Source: Gossypium raimondii (taxonomy: Eukaryota; Streptophyta; Magnoliopsida; Malvales; Malvaceae). Taken from it: a stretch of 64,000 bases of DNA. The position numbers were made by a program, and so were the translations under genes. Below, one piece after another: positions 30,751 to 43,960 of the stretch. The stretch covers positions 54,658,094-54,722,093 of the forward strand of contig NC_068576.1 in assembly GCF_025698545.1 (NCBI RefSeq), written 5' to 3'. Position 1 is the first letter of the stretch. Every line of letters starts with the position of its first letter. Below the pieces are notes generated by a model that saw only the letters and a program-made list of their open reading frames with translations, was not told the origin of the DNA and made no database searches.

Positions 30751-33652
30751 TTAATGGCTTCTTGATGATCTATTCCAAATCTCCTCTAGTTCCCTAGCAA
30801 AGACCTTTTGTCTGCCGACAACAATGGTAATGTGGTCTTTGTTTTCGACAACCTTAACTCGAGCACGAGGGATTTTTCTTTGAACATTGAAGCTGCATTC
30901 GAGCGGGATTACTTCATCATCTTTGCCATGGAATATGTTGACATCGCACTTCATTCGGTCGCGAACAACGTCCAAGTAGCGGTCGAGTTTGGTGGAGGTG
31001 CCACAAATAATGTTGTGAAGTGTATGCCAGGCCGCGTTATGTGTGTGGCAGAAGAACCCTTCCATCAAGAATGTTCTCACCCTGAATAATAATAATAATT
31101 ATTATTATTTTGATAACAAAAAGAGATGCATTAAACTTCAAGGGATATGGTAGATGAAGGTCAGTATCAAAAAGCATAGCGATAAAGGAAATTGATACTG
31201 GTGAATTTATTACTAGACATTGAAAAATTTTACGTGACTATACCAATTTTTATGATCTAAAATATCTTTCTTTTTCAAGGTTGTTCTTCTTAGACCCTTA
31301 GTTATTTTATACAAAATTATCAATAAAAAGAGAACATAATTTATATAACAATAGTTAACACAGGACCCAACTAAGTCCAATATAGAAATCTTATGTCAAG
31401 AATATAATTTATTTGGTAAAAGTGTAATACAATATAAATTTGATTGAAAAGAAAGTTATAGCTCTGTAGGAGTATTTAACAAAGGTTAATGCTTGTTTTT
31501 AGAGCCACAAGTAACACTAAACAGACAACTTGAAGTGGTTTTAAACCCAAAAACAAAAGCAGTTTCGACAAACACGCTTTTAGAAATAAGGGACAATTTT
31601 AATCTTTATAAAATATTTTATATAATATTTATATTGGGTATGTAATTACTTTCCCATTAAAATTGGTTATATTTTAATATTTAAAATATAGTTTATATAT
31701 TCAATTTAATTTTATAAATAATAATAATTTATTGTTTTAAAACTTTTAAAATTATATTTCATATATTAAAATATTAACTACAAATTATAATAAATTATTT
31801 TTATATTCTTACTAAAATCTCATAATATTAACTAATTTGAACATTATTTAAATACATATTTGTTACTTTATGTCTAAAATGAACATTTTATTTCTCAATA
31901 GTAATACTAAAAATACTTTTCAAAAGAATATATATAGGTGAATATATATATTATAAGAAATCTATGGCTATATATAGGTGAATATATATATATATATATC
32001 ATTCCTAAGAGAATATAAGAAATCTATGGCTATATATAGGTGAATATATATATTATAAGAAAAAATTAAATTAATTGTTCTATTATTAAATGAATCTCTG
32101 CATTATTAACAACAACAAAATAATACTAAATTTCAACTGAATTAACATTTAGAAAGATTTTTTAATTTTGATGATTGTGCCAAATTTCAACGGAAATACT
32201 TGGGGGGGGGGTACTTTCACATATATTTGAAAACAGAAAACAGAAGCCAAGGGTGGAAGTTGGACAGTCAAAGACGATAAAAAACATGAATTACCGTACG
32301 TACTTTATGGGGATAGTTGATTGTTGGTAGGGTTGACATGACTTAGACTTGAGGAGGTGTTAGGAATTATTAGGATTGACGAAATTAAAGCTTACCTGTT
32401 TCTGGTGACAAGTTTGGTAAGAAATTCCCATAGCCGGTGGTTCTTGCATATGACGAGGCAAATCGTCCGGCTGATGTGCTCGTACCAGCATGCCAATGAT
32501 GTACAAAATGCCATCACCGGCCACACTCGTCGGGGCGCTAATTTTCTCATTACATATTGTGTTGCTGCTTCACCCTTTGGCACCAAAAAGTATGGCTGCC
32601 AACATTTTTCATGCATATTAATTGCCAACTCTTTTTTTTTTTTAACCTAAGATTGGTAAAAAGGGGAAAAGAAATTTACCGGTGTAAGTAGGGTTAAAGA
32701 CTTGATGGAACCAGGGTGTTTTACAGCTAAAGCAAGGGCTAAGATACAGCCTAAAGAATGAGCCACAATGTGAAAAGATTTAACCTCGTATGCTTCCAGC
32801 ACTGATTTTTCAATCATGCCCACATGTTCTCTTAAGGTGTAGAGTGAATCAGCTGGCTTTGGACTTCTCCCAAAACCCAAAAGATCAACCGCTAAGAACC
32901 TGTAAGTTGATTTAGCAGTGTCTGAAAAGTTGGGAAATAAAGTTTCCGTCCAAAATGCTGATGATGAAATGAAGCCATGGATGAATATCACATCTTCTCG
33001 TGCTTTATTATCTGACAAATCACAAATAATATCTTGAGAAAAAGTGAAAAAATTAATGGTAATATCATAATATGGTGAAATCATATATACCCTTTGGTCC
33101 CTGAGCCTTGACATAAAGTGTGTCTTTACTAGAAGATGTCCAAGAATTGCAAAATTTACAATCACAATCAGACCACGTAGGGATATGATGCAGTTGCCTA
33201 CCGACCATCTTGCCTTGAAGCATTTCTACAATGATGGAGTTGATGGTAAATGTCGATCTCGTCGACCCTTTCTTTGTCTTGGCGGTGCCGTCTAACTTGA
33301 ACTTCTTCAGCTCGTTAACGGTGAGTTTCGAGACCTCGGCCACTAACGAAGGGCGTGAATAAAGGGTATCCGATATGTCCTCCAGTTGCAACTTGCTTGA
33401 ATTAAGGGAAACAATCTTGGATTCCCCTTGTTCGGAGACTAAGATCTTGCCGCTGCTAGTGATGGCCTCTTTAGCGGAGGAGCAATAACAAGGCCGCCAC
33501 TCGGCTTCGATACAGAAATCGGCCACTTTGTAACCATAACATAAGATGAAATCAAGAAGGTCAAGAACAGAGAAGACAACGAAGCTCACAGCTTTATTCA
33601 AAACCCCTCCGATGAACTTTAAGACCGATCCCATTTTACACATTCCAGCCAT
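30751..33652 (-). CDS. BDG: BODYGUARD-like alpha/beta hydrolase, four exons
   Basis: Coding exons on the minus strand are 33652-33091, 33011-32680, 32595-32396 and 31081-30751; all junctions are GT/AG and phases join to 474 residues, close to Arabidopsis BODYGUARD. The N-terminus holds a hydrophobic helix (VLDLLDFILCYGYK), then SDTLYSRPSL and the Cys-rich WSDCDCKFCNSW. The hydrolase core starts with DVIFIHGFISSSAFWTETLF; the nucleophile elbow is AHSLGC with S273; D419/D420 in HGKDDEVIP and H448 in KDHIT complete the probable triad. BODYGUARD proteins act in the epidermal wall and are needed for normal cuticle and cutin. The start is taken at 33652; an upstream in-frame ATG at 33733 would add 27 non-matching residues. 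Which family member it is cannot be settled here. Confidence 0.93.
31082..32395 (-). other. Large third intron of the BODYGUARD-like gene
   Basis: A 1.3-kb intron, far longer than the other two (79 and 84 bp). It holds a three-copy repeat at 31925-32060 built on a GGTGAATATATATAT core and CTATGGCTATATATA, a TA run, and a nine-G run at about 32203-32211. Confidence 0.75.
31925..32060 (+). repeat. Imperfect tandem repeat in the hydrolase intron
   Basis: Three copies of an AT-rich unit containing CTATATATAGGTGAATATA, linked by AGAAATCTATGG. Units differ mainly in the length of the TA run. Confidence 0.8.
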
Positions 33653-33836
33653 TTTCAGAGAATCAAAAGTGTTGCAAGAACAATGTGAAGGCACTGATGG
33701 GGCTTTTGACAAGTAAAAATATTTGGGAAACAATTCAAAACTGTCTTAAAGCTGTAAACTCTTTCATCACTTCTTCTCTGTTTCACTCCTCCATCATATG
33801 CAAACTACACTGACATAAATAGGAAGCAAATGGCTG

Positions 33837-33844
33837 TATATATA
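33837..33844 (-). promoter_or_regulatory. Probable TATA box of the BODYGUARD-like gene
   Basis: TATATATA lies 185 bp upstream of the chosen ATG, followed by a C/T-rich leader on the coding strand. Position and composition fit a plant core promoter; there is no transcript evidence. Confidence 0.5.
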
Positions 33845-36800
33845 CGGGTTTTAGGTTAATCAATTTTCTGAAAATGGGTGCTGGAATACATTATACATAT
33901 ACAATAAAAAATAAACTAAAATAACCGTAAACACAAAACCATAGCACGACATAGTATTATCAATTTAAAATTTGATATAAATATATAATATTTTAAACAC
34001 AAACCAATAATCACATGTAAGTCCACATTTTGTGTGATGAAATGGAAGCGTGTGGGAGAGCTTCTCTTAAAGGTTAATGATAGAGAAAGAGAGAAGAAAG
34101 GGTTGCCCAAATTTTGTTACAACAATTTGGCCAAGGAAGAAACTAAAAAAAAGGTGGGTGGTGGTTCAACCGAATGAAGGAAGAAATGTTACACTTCTTC
34201 TCACATTACCCTAAATTTAAAGATTTTTTTGTTTGAGTTTTAATTTGGTTGGTTTTGTCCGTAGTGCGAGAGAATATAAGTTTAAGTATGTTCAAGCGTG
34301 TTTTATCTTCTTATTTGAGAGTTGGGTTGGGATTATGGATAGTTCTAAGTAATGGTGAGCTTTTGATTGAATCAAGTGAAAAGTTTTCAACTCAATTTGA
34401 ATTTTTTTTCAAATTGAGTCATCTGAAATACTATTCGAGTCGAGTTGTTAAATTTATTCGAGTTAAATTAAAATTTTCAACTTTTAGAATTAAATTAAGT
34501 TTTACTCACTCCTACTTTTAAGAATTGAATAAAAAATTATGTATTTATATATTATATATGTGTTTTTTTTGTATATAATAATGATAATAATCAAATATTG
34601 ATTTCTAAAGTTAATTATTTAAACGACAATTTCGCTTTTTTACAACTTTTAAATATTGATTTATTTTCATTCCACGTTCCTTTTTGGATTTTAACTTTCA
34701 AATGTTAAATACAACTTTTAGAACTAAACGTAATCCTTTTCCTGTCTTTAAATATTAAAATTTTCTCTCGTACGTTGTTTTTCTTTCACTTTTTCAACTT
34801 TTAAATATTATCCCATGCTTTTATGCCAATTGAATCAATAAAACTTTAATTTTATTTAATTTAATAAATTTTTTTACGTATTTTAATTTTATGATGCAAA
34901 TTTTATTGCCTTCATCAATTTTGTACTTGCTCTAATTTAAACTCCTAATTAAGTTGGGGATACGAGTCAACCCGACATCAACTCGGTTAAGAAAAATACT
35001 AAAACATCATTTTGTATTTAAAACATTCATCAATTCTTGAAGTCGCTTATTGAGTTGGTGTCACAAATTAACTTAACATCAACTCAGGATTGATAACAAC
35101 ACCAGATAAACAATTGTATTCATTTAGTATTCTTAATATGATGTATTTATGTGTTTAAATTTTATTTTATTCACAATTTAATTTATTTATTTTTCAATTT
35201 AATATCGTTCATATTTCATTTGTTGTTATTAATTAGTTTCAAACCATATGTTTCACTATTTATTATATGTTATATTTAAGCGCATATTCATATTTTAAAT
35301 GTGTGATTTCCACGTAATGACAAGGCCACCTTAAATATTGTGTGATCAATTAACCCACAATAATTCAAAAAACTATTTTATAAAAGGAATAAATTGATTG
35401 CAGAAAAGATTGAATACAATTTATTTTATAAAATAAATATTTTTATATAAAATAAATTAATCTCTTTTCAACCCATTAAAATTTAAAATCCTTATTCTTT
35501 TATTTTCTTTAAACATTTTTCATTTTTCATTTAAAATTTTCTTATTCTCTTTCTAGAATTTCTACTCCATCTTTTAATACTTTTGAGTGAATCTCAATAA
35601 TTTGGTAATAATTTTTTTTCGCGATTTATTAATTAATCGTTAAAAGTTAAGGTAGTGATTTTACTTGTGATAGCAAAATTGTTGATTGAATGATTTTAAA
35701 ATATTAATTTTGTATTATGTTCCTAAAGTGTTAATTAGAAAATAAATTTTAGAGGGTAATTAATACAAATCTTTGAATAAATTAGGATTGAATGTCTTTA
35801 TGTTCTTATATTTCTTGAATATTGATTAGAATTTTAATATTTTTGTTTGGATTATTGATATAGTGATTATTGCAAATCTTGCATTTGACTTATTATATTC
35901 TCTTGACACGAAAAACATTTGAGTGATTTTTAATTTTGTGAAACAAACTACATTTTATTTTTAATTATAGACAAAAATAGTATGCATACAATATTAATTA
36001 CTTTTCATTAATGTAAAACTTTATGGTGAAGTTTTAACTTAAAAACAATTAAATTAAATTAAAGCCTTCTTTTTGTTCCTAATTATTGATTAGAATATTT
36101 AGTTTATTTTTTCCTGTTTTTAAATATTAATTTTTCGCTCTACTTTTTTTTATTTCACTTTTAGATATTATTATTTTCATACCACGGTTTTTTTTGGATT
36201 TCAACTTTCAAATATTAAATAAAAATTCTGCAACTAAACGTTTTTTTAGTGTAACAAGTACAATACAATCAAAGTAAAAATATAGGTCTGAGTAATTATA
36301 AGTATCAAATTATTACAAACAAACTGTTTAAGTAGTCATAATCCGAATCAAACTATTACATCGAAATGACTAATAACGATATAATCTAGACTAAACTCGA
36401 CTAAAACCCACATATAATAATATAATTGCACATGATAAGATTCGAACATATAATTTTGCAACTAAACATATCGTTTGTATTATTTCACTCCATTTTATTT
36501 ATTTCACATTTTTCAACTTTTAAATATATATATATATTTTCATACCACGTTTTTTTTTTGGATTTTAACTTTCAAATATTAAATAAAACAGTTGGTAATG
36601 ACACCCCCGTATTTCTTTTATGGGAAGTAATTAAACGTATTCCTGTTCCAGTTTTTAAATATTAATTTGTCATTGTCCAAACCTCTCGTTTATTTCATGC
36701 TTTCTTCTCCACATGACTCTCATATTCCCTTTGGTAATGACACTCATCACCCTCCTCTTTAGGGCATACTAATCTTAACCTGTTTTTATTATTTTTACCC

Positions 36801-39108
36801 TTTTTAACCACCCCCCCCCCCAAAAAAAAAAAACTACAGTTTCCATTCTGATATATAGCAGAGCATGTAAATCACATGTCGGACAAGGTTGTAACAATGA
36901 AGATGAATCCTTCTAATAAAAAAAAAATTGCATTGTTTAGGACGGTAAGGATACATGCAAATACGATGCACGTGCAAGGATCATATTATACACCATTATT
37001 ACTGACTAATTACTTAATTAACATGCCATGTTTGTCAATTTTATTTACAAAAATAGTTTTCTTTGCGGGGGGGATAGTGATTATGATGTTTGGGCAAACC
37101 GCAATGAGAGAAGACTTAATGAGCCTCTTTTGGCGGTGAGGGACTGTTTCGAAATTAACCTTTAATTTTGTTGTGTATCCGTAATGATATGGTTGATGTG
37201 TTGTCCCATATGGGCCTAAATTGATTTAATGATATTGATGCTGACTTGCAAATATAATAATAGGCGATTATACCTACAATTTGCGGCCAATTTAACAGAC
37301 GACGACCTATTTGTGTGGACTACATCAAGATGTAAATGAGAAGAGGGGTGCAATTAAGAAGACCCAAAAAATGATCTTGTATAATGTGAAGGGTTTTTTC
37401 GAACTAAAAGCATTTATTAAAATGATATTTGGCAATTAATTTGCTTTTTTAGTTAGAACCAATGGACCATGTATCCATAATTCAATTCAAGATGCTTATC
37501 ATGGTTTCATCATTAGTATCCTTGTCGAGTATTTGGGACGAGTGTGTGGTTAATTCAAATGGGTTGTGACAAATATTTTTGTTTACGAATTGTGGTTAAA
37601 AATTTTTTTATTAGAGTTTGTAATATACTTTTATTTGGTCTTTTTATTTATGTACTTTTTAAATTTTTAAAATTCCTAAACAATAATTGTTAAATTCATT
37701 AAACAAAGTTCTGTTATTTTCAAAATCCAATGCGCCAAATATATTACCATATATGTAATGTCATGTCAATTTATTATTTTAACATATTACTCACAAAAAA
37801 TTTAGTTTATCAACTATCATTTATGTTAAGGTTGAAATTTCAAAATTCGAAAAGTATAGGGACTTAGAATGATTCAATTGGAGAAAATGAACTAAATCTG
37901 TAATTATGCGTATAGTACAATACTAATAATTCAATTTAACCAGACAAATTTAGCTGCTACTATTTGGGCCAAGACTAAAATTTTAAATTTTGAAAAGTAC
38001 AGAGACTAAAATTGACCAAATAAAAGTAGAAGGACTAAATCTATAACTTTTGCAAAGCATAGAGGCTAATAGCAGAATTTAACTTTTTTAAAAAATTTAT
38101 ATATGAGCTAAATTCAAATAATCGAATTCATCAATTCAACAATTTATATACAATAAAAGAATTAACAAATTAAATTCACAACTACACTAAGTTTTCAATA
38201 TTGAGATGAAATTCCAATAAATTAAAGTAGAAAGAATGATGAAAATTGAAATTAAAACCTAAATATTTGTATACATCGTAAAGACTAAAATACCGTGGTG
38301 GATTGAGATGAAGTATTATTCTAAATTGTGAAGTAAAAGTAACGCCATTGGTGCTTAATTTATAAGAAGAATATCTTGGATATTAGGAGCATAGGACTGA
38401 TATCATCACAAAATGCCCCATTGACCAATTGATCTAGAAACAGGATAACTTGTGGAAGTGATTGAGGATGTCCCCAAATCTTATTCTTAATGCTTCTCAG
38501 TCTCACTACTCCTTTAAACGTTTCTATTTAATATATTATTAACTAGTGGCATTAGAAGGTATCATGTGGGCTAGAAATTAAAAAGTAAAGTAATATGAAG
38601 GGTTGTTTGCTTTCTACTTTTTGCCTTCTTTAATGTTTGAACCCTTCAATAAGTCATGGTTCCTTCCTCCTCTCTCCTATGTTTCCTTAACAATGGAAAA
38701 TAGGTTATATGCTCAAATTAGAGAATTTGGAATAAATCGATCCTCTACTTTTATAATATCATGTTTTACTCCTAATATCATTAACTACTTTTTATGTTAA
38801 AAAAGTTGTTTTTTTTATGAAAAATCCATATAAGTATTTTAATCAGAATAATTAAACGTGCTAATGATTTGGATTAATTAATAATTTTATAAAAATAAAT
38901 TAGACCAAGTTACATTAAATAAATCTCAAACTTGAGAATAATAAAGGAACCAAAACCACAATTTGACCAAAAAAGTATGTACCTTAAGTTTTCTTCAAAC
39001 TTGCTTTCAATCATATGAAGGTTTTGTTTTTTCTTGGACCACAACCTAATCTGACACGACCAGTTCAAAATCTTACCTGCCCCTCAAGGAGCTTCTTCTT
39101 CAAGCAAA
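33845..39108. other. AT-rich intergenic stretch with short dispersed repeats
   Basis: No gene was recognised. Three related segments (about 34655-34745, 36165-36245 and 36535-36595) share a core like CCACGTTTTTTTTGGATTT followed by TTTCAAATATTAAATA, so a small repeat was copied locally. A 13-C run next to a 12-A run lies near 36811-36836. An inverted copy of the 32-200 repeat lies at 37905-38083. Confidence 0.5.
37905..38083 (-). repeat. Dispersed non-coding repeat, copy B (inverted)
   Basis: Reverse-oriented relative of 32-200, ending GCTAATAGCAGAATTTAAC. Alignment by eye runs through most of both copies with small gaps. Confidence 0.5.
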
Positions 39109-39177
39109 GATATATGTATGTGTAATAATATCAGCTGGTACAAATCATGCCAAGTAACATTGGAGGTTGAATGCAAA

Positions 39178-41569
39178 ATGGAGAGTTTTGAGGTTATTTT
39201 AAAACCAATTTGCCTTGTAATACTAATAGTTCTGTGCTTGCATGCAATGCCAAGTTCATGTAATTTCACGTCTTTCGTGTTTGGGGATTCATTGGTAGAT
39301 GCGGGAAACAACGATTATATATTCACCCTCTCCAAGGCTGATTCCCCTCCTTATGGCATCGATTTCACGCCTTCGGGTGGGCAACCTACCGGAAGATTTA
39401 CCAATGGTCGAACAATAGCCGACATTGTAGGTAAATTCATTTTATCAATATTAATAATGCCATCTTCTCTATCTTTAACAAGTCTTACGAAATTCCTCCA
39501 ATTTTTAACTGAAATTCGTCCTGTACAAGTTTGTTTTAGTTTGGGTCTAATTGCATATTTCTTCCCTCTACTTTAAGATAATTCCCTCTATTTTTATTTG
39601 TCAACTTGTGAGAATTCTTGAATTTTTAATTAAGTTCGTGGTATGAGTTTTACTAAGTTCATTATATTTCGAAGTTTAGTTCTGTTGAGGCCGGTCCCAG
39701 ACCCTCAATGGAGGCATTATTTTTTAGTGTCTATGTTCGATTTTAATTCCAGGTTTTTGTCTCCCCACTTTGAGAAGAACCCAAAATGGTTCATGTGGTT
39801 TAGCAGGAACGTTTAATCCCAAAAAAAAGTGTTTGAGCATTTTGGCCTTAGTGGGAGTTAAACCTATACCTTTAAAAGGTCTTTGTGATCATGAGTAAGA
39901 ATAATATCATATAAGGGCATGAATTTGAACCCAAGTGCTCCCATCAAACTTTGTAAAGCCCTTCGATATAGTAATTCAAATTTACTAACAACTAAACTAA
40001 CTTCTCAGGTTTCATAAAATATGAAAACCAAATTATGATAATAAAAAAAAAAGAAAAAAAAAGAGAGAGATTGATTAGAGAATTATACTTGAGTCCGCTA
40101 TGAAAGGCTTTGCTAAAATCAGTGGAAACACTGTGACTTTAGCTTTCTCAAGACGTTGGCTTTTATTAAAAGCATGTCAAGAGTTAGGCCTAGGATTGAT
40201 ATAAGACTTTAACCAAACTAGAATAGTTATTTTAATGTATACACAACGGTAAACATTAATTCGCTTTTCAAGTCTTTTATCTACATGCATTCCACTGTAT
40301 GGGAATTTAATGTGTCAAAAGAACCACTGTTGAACTGTGAAAACTTCAAAAAGCCATTAATGTGAACTCAGAGCTATTTGGTAGAAGGGTTAAAAAAAAG
40401 GAATGTAGCACATGGCATGCATGCTACTATATGTATTTTCAATCCCTTTAAACTGTTGTTTTTGGATGATATATATGAATCAGGTCAATCTCTGGGAGCC
40501 AAATCGTTTCCACCACCTTACTTGGCACCAAACGCTGAAGCTCAGGCCATCCTCAGGGGAATAAATTATGCCTCTGGAGCTTCAGGAATTATGGATAAAA
40601 CTGGATTTTTCTTTGTGAGTCCAATAATATATTCATTGTGTTTTTTTTTTTATAAGTAAAAAAAGAGAATTAATGTAAAGTATATGCAGATTGGAAGAAT
40701 TCCACTTGGGGAACAAGTGAGTAATTTCGAACAAAATCGAATTTATATGGTGAATGCGATGGGTGAAAATTATACGAGAAAATTTTTAAGGAAGGCAATT
40801 TTTTCTCTCACAATTGGGTCTAATGATGTATTGAATTATATCCAACTATCTATACCATTTCTAAGACATGACAAGGTCTCGCCCTCAACATTCCTAGATT
40901 TCATGATCTCTAACTTGACACTTCAACTCGAGGTAATAACAATTTTTAACAATAAATATATTATTGTCACTTTTTCATATATCGAATTTGTATTGTGTAG
41001 CGATTGCATGAGATGGGAGCTAGGAAGTTTATTGTTGTTGGGGTTGGACCGCTCGGTTGCATACCATTTGTTCGAGCACTCAAGCTATTGGGGAGGGGAC
41101 AATGCTCGAGTGCAGTGAATACATTGATTCAAGCCTATAATCACAGATTAAAAGAGCTTTTGAGTCGTTTAAATCAAGAGATGGGACCTGAAACCATCTT
41201 CGTGTTTGCAAACTCCTACGATGTTTTCATGGACATCATTGCTAACTATCATCAATACGGTTAGTAAGTCATAATTTTTATCATCTTGTACACAAAAACA
41301 GCGTATATTGATGTGCTGGGACATTTCTAGGCTTAGAGAACGCCAATGACCCATGTTGCGGTGGGTATTTTCCGCCATTCGTTTGCTTTAAGAGCAGCGA
41401 CGCTAACACCTCAGCTTTGTGCGACGATCGATCCAAGTACGTGTTTTGGGATGCGTATCACCCCACCGAAGCTGCTAATCTTATCATTGCGAAACAATTG
41501 GTAGATGGGGATGAAAACGTTAGCTTCCCAATCAATATTCGCAAGCTTTACAACTACAATAATTCCTAG
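39178..41569 (+). CDS. GDSL esterase/lipase, five exons
   Basis: Coding exons are 39178-39430, 40484-40614, 40690-40932, 41001-41259 and 41331-41569; all introns are GT/AG and phases join to 374 residues, the usual size for plant GDSL lipases. Residues 1-28 look like a secretion signal ([17 protein letters not shown]). Block I is [12 protein letters not shown] with catalytic S38; block III is TIGSNDVLN; block V is DAYHP with D336 and H339. GPLGCIP is another family mark. The protein is probably secreted and cleaves acyl esters; related enzymes act on cutin, waxes or wall polymers. The substrate cannot be read from sequence. The start at 39178 puts the hydrophobic signal near the end of the protein; an in-frame ATG at 39118 is upstream. 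The five-exon layout is typical of the family. Confidence 0.95.
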
Positions 41570-43182
41570 TGGCCTGCATGGTTGAGGAAAGGTTCACAAT
41601 GTTGTGAAATGTATTTAATGCCAATCCCTTTGTTGAACTTTCCCAATTTGAAATTACACCATGTGCCGTAGCCAGCTATAATCAACTGTGATTCTCTTCA
41701 GTTTCAAAGGTGATTTACTAACTTTTAATGGAAATGAATTTGCAACAAGGAGCTATAGAGGCCATGGATGGGGTTCAATCTGCATGGGACGCTCTTGGTC
41801 TCGGGGTTGGGCTATTTATGGGTTCTTTAAAGCCTTTCTTGCTGTTGAATTAATTTGGGCTATCGGCCTACAAGTAAACCCAGGTTTAGAATCCAACAGT
41901 ATGGGTTTTGTGTTAATGCTTTCGGGCCTACAAACCAGCCTAAAAGACATTACCACGGGTCCTTGAATTTTTAAAATTTTGAACCTAAATTATTTTTAAG
42001 AAATATAATCATCCAATCAATACATCATAATTTGAGATTCGAAATTCGAAGAAATAGGTTTTATATAACGAAAAATGTTTAGTTTCCATAATTCATGTGT
42101 CCATAATATAGTTTAGGGTAGTGAATTCTATGATATACGGTTTAAAATTGAAAAGGTTTAATATACCATTTGGTATTTAAATTTGATTTTTTTCAATATG
42201 GTACATGTGTTATTTTTCGATTCAATTTAGTACTTATATTTAAAAAAAATTATACATTTTGACACCCAAGGGTACTCATCTCTCTCACCTAACTTATTTT
42301 CCCTATGGTACCCATTGAACTTCTCCATTCATAGTCCATATTTCATTGTTTCTTACTCTCTTTTTTTGTTCTTTTCGAAAAGTTCAAGTCACCATTTCTT
42401 ACAAATAAGTAAGAATGAATTTAGAAAAGAATATTATAATGCAATTCTATGTTGCTTTTCATGGATATAAAGAAGTTTTACGTCATTTTTCGTGACAAGA
42501 AATCTCAATATCTACTATTTTTGGCAAGAATATGCTCTTATGATTATTGATGTTAAGGGAAACATATTTAAGTCGAGTGATGCAGTTGAAGCCTTGAAAA
42601 GGTTTGAAAATTCAAGTGCTCTAATTCCTTCATCGTTTGTGAAAAATCTCTTTCATGTTGATGGATGTTATATAGATTCTCGAAACTCTCTCAAACATTT
42701 TGTTTTAGTTGTTGTTTATTTGATATATGGTTTTATCGTATGATTTATTATTCACGTAAAGTTTTCTGAAAATTGTAATTTATAACGAACTAATTTTTTT
42801 AAAATAATTTCATTATAAATTCTAATCATATATGTTCTTTTTAACATAATGTCTAGAATTACTCATAACCCCTTCTAACCCATAAATAGAAAGATAATAC
42901 GCTTGAAAACGCTTAAACTTGCACCCTCATTTATTAGTAACAATTAAAATGACAAACCATTATACTTTATCTATGCCATCGAGGAGAGCCACAAATAAAA
43001 TATTCGACACAAAGAATTGGGATGACCAACCAAACTCAACCAACTCATTGGAATATTTAAGGTTTTTTTTTTTTCCCCAGCATTAGAATATTTAAGTTTA
43101 ATATATTAAAATATAAATAATCTTGATATATATATTTAAAAATTCAAAATTATTGCTCAACTTAATGGTTGAATATTTTATA
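41570..43182. other. 3' flank of the GDSL gene and intergenic DNA
   Basis: The first 120 bases are probably 3' UTR. A less AT-rich patch at about 41720-41960 holds overlapping short frames that match nothing I recognise. The remainder is AT-rich without features. Confidence 0.5.
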
Positions 43183-43832
43183 GGGTAAACTATCACTCAA
43201 CTATTAGTAAATTTCTGTTCTAGTCACTTAATTATGAAAAGTTATAAAACTATCACCCTAACTATTCAATTTTATCTTTTTTGTCACCAGTTAGCTAACT
43301 ATGATAGATTTTAAAATTGACATAATAGCAACTTTAACCTTCAACATTTATATATTGTGACAATTTAATCTTGATTCTAAAAATCTAACCCTCAATAATT
43401 ACACATTGTGTAATTTGATCTTTTTGCGTTTTGTTTTTCTTTATGACCATTTCACCTAAAAAGCTAAAAAACCAAAATTATTAGCTAAATTTGATTGAAA
43501 ATATACAAAAAAAATAGAAACACCAAAAATCTTTTCTCATTCTTCTAAAATTAATCTTCAATGTCACCAAAAAAGCAAAATTGTAATAAATAAATAAATA
43601 AATTACACAATGTGTAAATGTTGAGGGTTAATTTTTTTAGAATCAATACTAAATTGACATAATTCATAAATGTTGATGGTTAAAGTTGTTATTGCGCTCA
43701 TTTACAAGGTGTCACCGTTAGCTCATTGGTGACAAAAAAAATTGAATAACTGGGTGACTATTTTGTAATTTTTCATGGTTGAATAACTCAAAAAATTTAC
43801 TAATAGTTGAATGACTATTGGTGCGATTTTTC
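43183..43832. mobile_element. Foldback MITE with inverted arms of about 230 bp
   Basis: The left arm (from GGGTAAACTATCACTCAAC) reappears inverted at the right end (GTTGAATGACTATTGG, then a decayed end). The arms match through TTAGTAAATTT, a run near GTCACC, CAACTTTAACC and ACACATTGTGTAATTT, and enclose a central spacer of about 170 bp. The whole could fold into one long hairpin. No coding capacity. Related copies are at 44763, 50706 and perhaps 29146. Confidence 0.85.
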
Positions 43833-43960
43833 TTATTATATATATGTATATGTATATGTATATTCGCGGACCAATTTGTATGTCAACATTTCAATTTCAA
43901 ATTTTGGGTCTCTTTCAAGGAAAACAAAGGTTTAGTCTCCTTTTCGATAATGAATTAATA

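Noticed and set aside
41732..41966. Possible small protein downstream of the GDSL gene (starts MNLQQGAIEAMDG)
   Set aside because: The frame stops after about 40 residues, overlapping frames are equally long, and no family is recognised. It may be 3' UTR or an old gene fragment.
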